From: Methanobacteriota archaeon
Lineage (GTDB): Archaea; Thermoplasmatota; Poseidoniia; Poseidoniales; Poseidoniaceae
Assembly: GCA_018662825.1 (NCBI GenBank)
Contig: JABJFI010000070.1
Coordinates: 1 to 51,704, forward strand
Length of the DNA stretch: 51,704 nucleotides
Reading direction: 5' to 3'
Below the pieces are notes generated by a model. It was given only the letters and a program-made list of their open reading frames with translations. It was not told the origin of the DNA and searched no databases. Shown here in pieces: positions 44,825-51,704 of this stretch. Both the position numbers and the translations under genes were made by a program. The first letter of the stretch is position 1. Each line of letters opens with the position of its first letter.

Positions 44825-46456
44825 TCAACCCTGTTTTTTCTTCTCTTGCTTTTCATCCATCAAACGACGGAATAGTGCGATTGCTGCTCGGTCTGATTGG
44901 ACTCGTTTCTCACGTCGCCAAGTTCTAGGGTGTATGAGAATGACTGCTGTTAGTAGTTCAAGACGCCCAAACCACATGAGGATTGAAGTAATCAGTAATG
45001 ACCCTGAATTCAAGCCAGACCATGTGTTGGTTGGTCCATAATCTCCAAGTGCAGGACCCGTATTTCCAAGGGATGAGGCAACAAGTGTAGTGATGCTTTC
45101 AAAGGAGCCTCCCGGCATAAAAATTGCCAAAATGATGCTGGAAATTCCGAATAAGCCAACCCAAACAAAGAGCATCCCCACAATTAGGCCAATTTGTTGC
45201 CGTTCGACAACCTCGCCATTCATCCGAATGCGATCTACTTTACGTGGTTGAGCAATTCGGACCAATTCCCTCATTGCAACCTTGAATGCAAGCGTTACAC
45301 GCAGTAATTTCAGCCCACCTCCAGTAGAACCGGCACTCGCTCCGACAATCATTAGGATGAAAATTATTAGATGTGTGACAACTGGCCATGGCATGTAATC
45401 TGCAGAAGCATAACCAGTTGAGGTGCCTAGCGAGACAACCTGGAACAAACTATCTCTAAATGCCGTACCAAAGGATATACCCGATGCCAAAAGAACGGTA
45501 GCTATTGTGACGAAAGCCACAAGAATATAGATGGTGTAATTTCGGAATTCTTCATCGCCAAATGCCTTCTTGTATTGCCCATCGCGAATCATCCACAATA
45601 AAGTGAAATTCACACCAGCGAGGAACATAAAGACTACAACAATAAATTCAACAATAAAAGAATCATAGTATCCAATACTGGCATCATGAGTAGAAAAGCC
45701 TCCAGTTGGCATGGTTGTAAGTGCGTGATTAACAGCATCGAAAAAGGTCATGCCTCCTATAAATTTCAAACAAATACATTCAATAATTGTAAGACCCAAA
45801 TACAGACCCCATAGGGCCAAAGCAGTTTGCTTAAGTTTTGGTCGAAGGCGTGACAGAGATGGACCGGTTAGTTCTGCACGAGCCAATGCCATTCCGCCGC
45901 CTATTATTCGTGAAAGCAACATCATACCAAGCATAATGATACCCATGCCACCGAACCACTGGGTCAATGAACGCCAAATCAATAATCCCTGAGGTTGTGC
46001 ATTTATGCAATCTATTGTAGTTCCAGGAATACAATTTGGACTCATATTATGGGAGATTACTGTTGCACCTGTTGTCGTAAAACCCGACATTGACTCAAAC
46101 CATGCATTGACTGCACCTCGCGCAATATCAGCAATCGATGCATCGGGAGTAAACGGTCCAACAAAAACTCCACCTAGCCAAAACGGAAGTGAACCAATGA
46201 ACACTGCAATGGGCCAAACCAGTGCAACCGCCGCAAATGCTTCACGGTCTCGCAGACGTTCCGATGTATCGGTACGAGTTCCAAAACTCAGCATCAGTAT
46301 TCCAATGGTCGGAGATATAGCTGCGGGTACTGCAAATGCGTACAATGCAAGAGTAAGGTCATCAAGCCAAATGGTGATTAGACCGCACAAAACCAGCGGC
46401 AAAGTTAACGCAATAAGCGTCCATCCAAGGATAAGATTTAGCACATCGAAACGCAT
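44825..46456 (-). CDS. trkH: Potassium uptake channel subunit TrkH/KtrB
   Basis: The 543-residue membrane protein has four pore-loop repeats carrying the selectivity-filter glycines: SGFTTTGATVI, MPTGGFSTHDASIG, VSLGTSTGYASADY and SSLGNTGPALGDYG. It imports potassium, gated by the TrkA ring. The ATG at 46456 is two bases after the trkA stop and six bases after AGGTG, so the two are translated together (a GTG at 46462 would overlap the stop). The C-terminus is cytoplasmic and basic. Confidence 0.95.
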   Translation of the reverse strand: MRFDVLNLILGWTLIALTLPLVLCGLITIWLDDLTLALYAFAVPAAISPTIGILMLSFGTRTDTSERLRDREAFAAVALVWPIAVFIGSLPFWLGGVFVGPFTPDASIADIARGAVNAWFESMSGFTTTGATVISHNMSPNCIPGTTIDCINAQPQGLLIWRSLTQWFGGMGIIMLGMMLLSRIIGGGMALARAELTGPSLSRLRPKLKQTALALWGLYLGLTIIECICLKFIGGMTFFDAVNHALTTMPTGGFSTHDASIGYYDSFIVEFIVVVFMFLAGVNFTLLWMIRDGQYKKAFGDEEFRNYTIYILVAFVTIATVLLASGISFGTAFRDSLFQVVSLGTSTGYASADYMPWPVVTHLIIFILMIVGASAGSTGGGLKLLRVTLAFKVAMRELVRIAQPRKVDRIRMNGEVVERQQIGLIVGMLFVWVGLFGISSIILAIFMPGGSFESITTLVASSLGNTGPALGDYGPTNTWSGLNSGSLLITSILMWFGRLELLTAVILIHPRTWRREKRVQSDRAAIALFRRLMDEKQEKKKQG

Positions 46457-46458
46457 AC

Positions 46459-47877
46459 TCACACCTTGAACCGTTTTTCGAGTTCAACGACTCTCTCTGG
46501 ACTGCAAAAGATGATCAAACGGTCACCTTCAAGCAAAGTTTTGTCCGGAGATGGCCGTAGTGATTCCCAAGTACCGTTCGTATTAAGACGTTGAATAAAG
46601 GCAACCCGCATCCACTCAGGGAACGATGCCTCAAGAATTCGTTTTCCAGCAAACTTCGCATTACCTGAAACCAACATACTGACGCCAATAATGTTCGGTA
46701 TGTTGGATAAGATGGCATATCCACCAGCTGTTTTCGTGTGAATTTGTGCCAGCATATTATCCACGGCCACACGCTTACGGTCGACGGCGAATGTTATTCC
46801 CATTCTTTGAGTCACCTTCACCAAATCTGCATCGTAAAGAAGTAAACCCGTTCTTTGAACTCCCATGTCACTGGCAAGTAAAGCAGCAGCGATGCTGGCC
46901 AAGTCATCTTCAAGTGCTGCGATGGCGATATGATGTTCAGAAATTCCTATTTCTGTGAGAATATCTCTGTCCAAATGATCTCCATGTATGACCTCCAGTT
47001 TTGGGTGAGAACCTATTTCGGTTCCCGACAACATATTTGCACGTTGTAAATCACGCTCAATAACAGTCACTGTGGCTCCAGAATTCAGCCAATCACCAGC
47101 AATTCTCTGGCCGATATGATTAGCGCCAATAACTGCAACACGGGGTTCAGTGGGAAAATCAGTAGCCTCGTGGCCAAAAATATTCAGTATTCGATTGAAA
47201 CTTGAGAGGCCAGTAGTCGCAATCGCAATTCGGTCATTCGGCATAAGCATAAAATCACCATCTGGGACCAAACTCTTCTCACCTTCGCGTTTAAGACCAA
47301 CAATTAACGGCATTCCACCCTCAATATTCCCACTTGCATTCCGTAGACTTTGGAATACTATTTCTGATGCCATATTGGTAACATCAAGTTCGATAACATA
47401 TGCATCATGTCCGAATGGAATCACTTCTTCAATCGCAGATGAGCGCAGGCCAGAATGGAGGCGATTTATCGCTCCCTCAAGTGGGTTCACAACATGATTG
47501 ACCTTAGCCCATTCCTGAAGTTTACCGGCATCTTGTTCATAGACAAAATTCATGTTTCGAACACGACAAATCGTTAACAGTGATTTTGTTTTGGAACTAC
47601 TCAATTCCTTGTGGGCGTGTTGGGCAAGAGAACATGCAAGTAAATTGCGCTCGTCAGAGTTCGTTGCGGCAACAAATACTTCAGCCTCCCCAATACCAGC
47701 TTCATTCAATTTATCTCGAGTGACCAAATCACCATGGATAACCAACACATCCAGATTTTGAGCATTTTTCACAGCCCGCGAATCTGAATCAACTAGTACT
47801 ACATCCATGTCTTCAGCACGTAGAGCACGCGCCATGTCAGTTCCGACTCTTCCCGCTCCACCGATAATAATTCGCAT
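46459..47877 (-). CDS. trkA: Potassium uptake regulatory subunit TrkA
   Basis: The 472-residue cytoplasmic protein has two NAD-binding RCK domains, each with a Rossmann motif (GGAGRVG at 6-12; VIGANHIGQRIAG about 230-242), and RCK_C regions (LIVGLKR; the C-terminal LEGDRLIIFCSPE). It senses NAD(H)/ATP and gates TrkH. The ATG at 47877 is favoured; a GTG at 47886 would overlap the preceding gene's stop. It is the second gene of a three-gene operon. Confidence 0.94.
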   Translation of the reverse strand: MRIIIGGAGRVGTDMARALRAEDMDVVLVDSDSRAVKNAQNLDVLVIHGDLVTRDKLNEAGIGEAEVFVAATNSDERNLLACSLAQHAHKELSSSKTKSLLTICRVRNMNFVYEQDAGKLQEWAKVNHVVNPLEGAINRLHSGLRSSAIEEVIPFGHDAYVIELDVTNMASEIVFQSLRNASGNIEGGMPLIVGLKREGEKSLVPDGDFMLMPNDRIAIATTGLSSFNRILNIFGHEATDFPTEPRVAVIGANHIGQRIAGDWLNSGATVTVIERDLQRANMLSGTEIGSHPKLEVIHGDHLDRDILTEIGISEHHIAIAALEDDLASIAAALLASDMGVQRTGLLLYDADLVKVTQRMGITFAVDRKRVAVDNMLAQIHTKTAGGYAILSNIPNIIGVSMLVSGNAKFAGKRILEASFPEWMRVAFIQRLNTNGTWESLRPSPDKTLLEGDRLIIFCSPERVVELEKRFKV

Positions 47878-47882
47878 GCATA

Positions 47883-49481
47883 TCACCGTAAATTCTCTGC
47901 TAATGACTTAACTTGATATTTTCCACCGCTTGTATCAACATCACCTATTGTCGAATAAGTTGGCGGTGCTCGGTCCAGGCCGTTGGTTGAATACTTTCCA
48001 GGAGAGTAATAACTGCTGAGAAGGGTTCCTGTGCTATCAGGTTCTTCAATCCAAGCGATGTAGGCATTAGGTGTATGTAAGAGCCATTTATTGTTTACCA
48101 CATCGACTGATGCTTCTACGAAACAAGTATCCAATTTAATGTTTTGAGCATTACACCATGACTCACTCATTGGAAGCACGATATATCCCCATCCGTGCGC
48201 TTCCCAATGGTCATAATCAGGGCCAACCAATGCTCCAAATACATACCATCCCGGTATTTTTTTGATTCGAAGAAGGGACAAAAACGCATTCGTTTGCTCA
48301 TCACAATCACCTGTTTCGTCAGTAAGGCAAAGTGGACCACTTCGAGCGGGGTTTGGGGCGTTTTTATCATATTCAACATGCTTGTGTAAGTAGTCAAATG
48401 TTGCTCGAGAGAAAGCATAGGCATTATTTTGAAGGCCTTCGGGCAAATCAGCAGAAATAAGTGATGCAGTCGAATTAACTATCTCATCCTGTGCATTGAT
48501 GGCGTAACCATGGTCCTGTCCATCTTGAATGCCTCGGTCATACCACCTTGAACTGGTATAGTCTCTGAACTTTTCTCCATTGCCGCGCAGTTCAATATCG
48601 CTGAACACACCACTGTTGTCGATATTAATTCCTTCATCGATTCCTGCAATTCGTGAGTCAACACGGGAACCATCCCACCACGAATATGACGTGCTTGTAA
48701 TGGTAACTTGCAAAGAAAAAATGACGACTTCTCCTGGGCTAAGATGAAATTCCATCTTTACACAATTTCCGACATGGCATGACAAATTGTCACTTCCATA
48801 ACCGGGCCACCAAACATAGTGCCCCTTTGAAGTAACAATTTTATCCTCATAACTCAAATATGAACCATCAATTGGAATCACAAATTGGTCATCGATTACC
48901 GAATCATCATCGTTAATGAACAAATCAACCGATATTACTTTCTGAATATATTCTGTAGGGCTCGGCAATTCACCATCTGTAAACTCGAAATCACTTCCTT
49001 CACCGTAAAGAGAATGAACATCTTTTGGGATCACAATATCCTCATACAACCACCCTACTGAATTTGAGTTCATCACGACAACTTCACGTTCGAGTGTAAA
49101 TGTTGCTTCATTATCATAAAGGTTGTATGGTGCGGGAATGAGCATCAAATATTCTTGAATCCCAGGGGCCCACTCTTCGAACAGGTTATCGCGTACCTGA
49201 GGTGAAAGCATAATGAAAGCGACAAAAAAGAGCAGAACTAAGTGGCGTGTGCGGTTTCTCCTGCTTTTCATAATGTCGACTGCACGACCAGTATGGGTTT
49301 GAACAACACCACCTTTAGTGGGTTTTTTCGTCATTTTGTAAGATGTATCTAAACTACCCTTGTGAAATTGTTGTTCCATTGCAAATTTATTCGAACGAAT
49401 ATTTGCTAAAATTCTACCGCACGTGTAGCAAATCGTGTCACCCGCATAGGTGACACTCTGGCAATAGGGGCAGGAACCCAT
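47883..49481 (-). CDS. Zinc-ribbon membrane protein with extracytoplasmic transglutaminase-like domain
   Basis: The 532-residue product has an N-terminal zinc ribbon (Cys4, Cys7, Cys18, Cys21), a basic juxtamembrane stretch (about 50-80), one transmembrane helix (about 80-95) and an extracytoplasmic region. The region about 360-475 matches the transglutaminase-like core: Cys393 in GDCDEQTNAF, His429 in AHGWGYIVL and Asp460. The fold includes cysteine proteases and peptide amidases, so it may cut or cross-link surface proteins. It is the first gene before trkA and trkH with near-overlapping junctions. The large N-terminal beta region may bind substrate. Confidence 0.8.
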   Translation of the reverse strand: MGSCPYCQSVTYAGDTICYTCGRILANIRSNKFAMEQQFHKGSLDTSYKMTKKPTKGGVVQTHTGRAVDIMKSRRNRTRHLVLLFFVAFIMLSPQVRDNLFEEWAPGIQEYLMLIPAPYNLYDNEATFTLEREVVVMNSNSVGWLYEDIVIPKDVHSLYGEGSDFEFTDGELPSPTEYIQKVISVDLFINDDDSVIDDQFVIPIDGSYLSYEDKIVTSKGHYVWWPGYGSDNLSCHVGNCVKMEFHLSPGEVVIFSLQVTITSTSYSWWDGSRVDSRIAGIDEGINIDNSGVFSDIELRGNGEKFRDYTSSRWYDRGIQDGQDHGYAINAQDEIVNSTASLISADLPEGLQNNAYAFSRATFDYLHKHVEYDKNAPNPARSGPLCLTDETGDCDEQTNAFLSLLRIKKIPGWYVFGALVGPDYDHWEAHGWGYIVLPMSESWCNAQNIKLDTCFVEASVDVVNNKWLLHTPNAYIAWIEEPDSTGTLLSSYYSPGKYSTNGLDRAPPTYSTIGDVDTSGGKYQVKSLAENLR

Positions 49482-49589
49482 AACAATTTGGTTTCGCCGG
49501 CGTTGTATAACCGTTGCGTGCGGAACACCCCGATAATGCTTATTTGTGATGGGTTAGAAATATTAGGCATAAATATGGCATAGCGGCCA

Positions 49590-49607
49590 AGTAAGTATAT
49601 TCTTACT
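49590..49607. other. 18-base palindrome at the end of the membrane protein gene
   Basis: AGTAAG and CTTACT flank TATATT, forming a perfect inverted pair around the stop codon (TAA at 49603-49605) of the minus-strand membrane protein. It may be a transcript-end hairpin or an operator for the divergent neighbour upstream of the transglutaminase gene. Nothing distinguishes these options. Confidence 0.3.
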
Positions 49608-50574
49608 CGGATTCAGCAATCCTGCCTCCGCCACCGGCATCCCATGCAGCCGCATCATCCGAAGAAAAGCCACTAATATTGCCCGTTACTACCGAATCCT
49701 TAATCGTAATATTTTGAATGATTTGGTTCGGTTTATTTGAATTTGATTTCACTGTTTCAATCTCACTGTTCTTTTCATCTCTTTCACGTGCATTGCGAGC
49801 CCAAATCTTTCGCAACCTTTTCTTACTCTCCTTGGGCAAAGAATCCCAGATCCAAGTTTCAGATGTACGATTGAAAAGAAGTGCCACTGGAATGATAAAT
49901 AACCAAGCAGAAAGGTTAACCAAAGCGAAGGAGAACATGACAACATATGCACATCGCCAAAATGCCCCCCTAAACACAGCACCCCAGCGCTTACCTTGGA
50001 GCATAAGGTGGCCTTGAAATGAGGAAATCAGTGCTTCGCACCGAGGACCAAATAGTGCTAAACAAAGAATAGTAATCACCAAACTAATATTAAATTCAAA
50101 CATCTCAAGAATTCGTAAAATGAAAACCATTGCGAGCATTCCACCCATTGCAAGTCCCAATGCCCAGCCACTGGTAGTTTGAGAACTACCTTTACGGACT
50201 CTATCTCTGCGAAGTAGCAGATGGACTGCCACAGAAGCCATCAAGCAAAGAATGAGCAAATTTAGAGGGTTCACAACTGCTGCTTGGTCATTTAGCACCA
50301 TCTCAATATATGGTACAACGATGAAATTATGAGTAAAGGAACCATAGAATCCACCGATTAAGATTCCCCAAAAAACATTGCTCCATGCAGTTGGCAAGTC
50401 ATAGAAACCTGAATACCTAGTCATAACTCCTCGCCAACCAAGTGTCATGCCAACAAGGGCAGACACGCTTGCCACTTGAAACAGCAAGAAGGTTGAGGCC
50501 ATGAACCGTGGGTAATGTTTCCCTTCATCAAGTCGTTGCTTCAATCCAGCCAAGCCGTTGGATTCAAAGACCAC
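49603..50574 (-). CDS. Polytopic membrane protein, unknown function
   Basis: The product has about seven hydrophobic helices with a basic C-terminal region (RNARERDEKNSEIE) and the tail motif NITIKDSVVTGNIS followed by GGGG. The open frame extends to 50859, but the part above about 50592 is antisense to the ArsA gene and is discarded. I chose a GTG at 50574 because the segment LKQRLDEGKHYPRF, just before the first membrane helix, looks genuinely coding; an ATG at 50502 is the conservative alternative. The tail motif recalls residues 38-52 of the zinc-ribbon protein at 2561-3226. No transporter signature is recognised. Confidence 0.65.
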   Translation of the reverse strand: MVFESNGLAGLKQRLDEGKHYPRFMASTFLLFQVASVSALVGMTLGWRGVMTRYSGFYDLPTAWSNVFWGILIGGFYGSFTHNFIVVPYIEMVLNDQAAVVNPLNLLILCLMASVAVHLLLRRDRVRKGSSQTTSGWALGLAMGGMLAMVFILRILEMFEFNISLVITILCLALFGPRCEALISSFQGHLMLQGKRWGAVFRGAFWRCAYVVMFSFALVNLSAWLFIIPVALLFNRTSETWIWDSLPKESKKRLRKIWARNARERDEKNSEIETVKSNSNKPNQIIQNITIKDSVVTGNISGFSSDDAAAWDAGGGGRIAESE

Positions 50575-50591
50575 CTCAACTTCGACAAGGT

Positions 50592-51704
50592 ATGGCTCGG
50601 CTGTTATTGTTTGGTGGAAAGGGCGGTGTTGGTAAAACCACGACATCTGCAGCAACGGCTGTCTGGCTAGCAGATTCTGGACTGCGAGTGCTGTTGGTGT
50701 CCAGCGACCCTGCACATTCAACATCAGATTCATTAGGAGTCGAAATAGGTTCAGAACCAACTCCCATCGATGGTGTCGATGGGTTATTTGGTCTCGAAAT
50801 GGACCCTGAATCAAAAATTTCCTCAGTTTTACCAAAGCTTGGTGACATGATGAACTCAATGGGTTCGAGTGGAGGCATGGGTGGATTGGGAAGCCTCAGC
50901 ATGATGCTTGACCCGAATGCAAAGCAAGAAATGGATGAAATGCGCTCTGAAGTTCAAACATCCGACATGGTAATTCCTGGCCTGGATGAGGCTCTTGCCT
51001 TTGATGAATTGTTGCGCCATGTCGAAGACCCGACATGGGATGTGATTGTTTTTGATACCGCACCGACCGGTCACACACTTCGATTCCTGTCGTTGCCGGA
51101 ACTAATTGAGTCTTGGTCTGACCGTATTATTCGAATGATGCGAGTTTCTGGTGGACTGCGTTCAATGCTTTTTGGTCGCAAAGAAAGTGAAGCCATGAAA
51201 GAGGAATTAGAGCGCTTCCGAAGACGAGTCCTACATGTTCGCCGAGTACTTTCCAACGAAGATATCACGTCCTTCACCCTAGTCACAATACCGGAACGAA
51301 TGGGAATAAATGAAACATTGCGAGCCCATAAATCACTCCTTGAGTATCAACTACCTGTGCCGAATTGTTTAGTCAATCGCGTCACTCCAGAATTCGAACA
51401 TCAATTTTTGAAAAATCGTCGTGATGCTGAACTGTCCCGTATTGATGAATTGATAACCGAATTGGAAGGCGTTGAAATCGCTACAATGGAATTGATGGAT
51501 GATGAAGTAGTTGGTTTAGATGCATTGCGTGGTGTCGGTGAAAAACTGTACGGGGCCGTAGAGAATATCGATGATTCATTGGGCCCTCATCCAGTTGGAA
51601 GTGCGCTCAAACATTCTATACATCGAGGCATGAAGCGGGAGATTGACGGTGATATCGAACGGATATTTTTGCATTATCCCGGAATAAAGCGCGACGAACT
51701 TTCA
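50592..51704 (+). CDS. ArsA/GET3-family ATPase, truncated by the right edge
   Basis: The frame starts at the ATG at 50592 and has no stop before the window ends, giving 371 residues without the C-terminus. The deviant Walker A GGKGGVGKT (residues 8-16), SSDPAHSTSDSLG and FDTAPTGHTLRFLSLP identify the ArsA/GET3 family, which inserts tail-anchored proteins or pumps arsenite. Tail-anchored candidates exist here (for example 27971-28195). No Cys-x-x-Cys metal motif is visible in the part seen, and no ArsB lies nearby, so a GET3-like role is more likely. It is divergent from the membrane protein gene with only 17 bases between the proposed starts. Confidence 0.88.
   Translation, partial: MARLLLFGGKGGVGKTTTSAATAVWLADSGLRVLLVSSDPAHSTSDSLGVEIGSEPTPIDGVDGLFGLEMDPESKISSVLPKLGDMMNSMGSSGGMGGLGSLSMMLDPNAKQEMDEMRSEVQTSDMVIPGLDEALAFDELLRHVEDPTWDVIVFDTAPTGHTLRFLSLPELIESWSDRIIRMMRVSGGLRSMLFGRKESEAMKEELERFRRRVLHVRRVLSNEDITSFTLVTIPERMGINETLRAHKSLLEYQLPVPNCLVNRVTPEFEHQFLKNRRDAELSRIDELITELEGVEIATMELMDDEVVGLDALRGVGEKLYGAVENIDDSLGPHPVGSALKHSIHRGMKREIDGDIERIFLHYPGIKRDELS

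Noticed and set aside
50575-50859. Start of the membrane protein frame inside the ArsA gene
   Set aside because: The opposite strand holds the P-loop and other conserved ArsA motifs, and the minus-strand translation there has no membrane helix or conserved pattern.

Overview
This window looks like a contiguous piece of chromosome from a marine euryarchaeon, most probably a Marine Group II (Poseidoniales-type, Thermoplasmatota-related) archaeon. Archaeal origin is directly supported by archaeal-type S12, S7, EF-2, L37Ae, exosome (Rrp4, Rrp41, Rrp42), SBDS, proteasome alpha, Pcc1, prefoldin beta, RFC large subunit, TiaS, KptA, isopentenyl phosphate kinase and an archaeosortase. The Marine Group II assignment is inference from the moderately AT-rich base composition, the many short zinc-ribbon proteins, the calcium-repeat surface proteins and the mixture of archaeal and bacterial-like genes. 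I see no rRNA, tRNA, CRISPR array or insertion sequence.

Layout. (1) 1-4.4 kb is an accessory-looking edge: a repeat-rich lipoprotein gene, a 309-base gene-free stretch and a zinc-ribbon gene, decorated with three copies of a non-coding element (39-101, 2481-2517 and 3286-3326), followed by a MreB/MamK-like actin. (2) 4.5-11.6 kb: a zinc-ribbon protein, a thiolase with an overlapping DUF35-type partner, KptA, then isopentenyl phosphate kinase followed by a fused IPP isomerase-prenyl diphosphate synthase; these connect the start and the end of archaeal isoprenoid synthesis. (3) 11.6-15.5 kb, minus strand: S12, S7, EF-2 and a MOSC protein (the str cluster). (4) 15.6-18.4 kb, plus strand: a UbiD-family decarboxylase (candidate anhydromevalonate phosphate decarboxylase), a TPR-like protein and a Nudix hydrolase. 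(5) 18.4-25.2 kb, minus strand: the proteasome-exosome cluster psmA, SBDS, rrp4, rrp41, rrp42, rpl37ae, pcc1 and pfdB, extended by a DHH phosphoesterase and a helical-repeat protein. (6) 25.4-31.0 kb: diphthamide ligase DPH6, adenylosuccinate lyase, small membrane proteins, a RecA-like protein with an altered P-loop, TiaS and a HAD phosphatase. (7) 31.1-41.4 kb: an archaeosortase, a 1209-residue lectin/LamG/EF-hand surface protein, a 1760-residue Lhr helicase and a ferredoxin. (8) 41.5-51.7 kb: glycyl-tRNA synthetase, RFC large subunit, a TrkH-TrkA-transglutaminase operon, a membrane protein, and an ArsA/GET3 ATPase running off the right edge.

How the genes fit together. Thiolase/DUF35, UbiD homologue, IPK and IDI-GGPPS fit the archaeal mevalonate pathway leading to membrane lipids. 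EF-2 keeps its diphthamide histidine and DPH6 lies 11 kb away. The exosome, SBDS, L37Ae and proteasome genes form one tightly spaced, often overlapping minus-strand series, consistent with co-transcription. Strongest leads for follow-up are the three-copy upstream element at the left edge, the IDI-GGPPS fusion with the UbiD/IPK route, the archaeosortase without a visible substrate, and the zinc-ribbon/transglutaminase gene coupled to potassium uptake.
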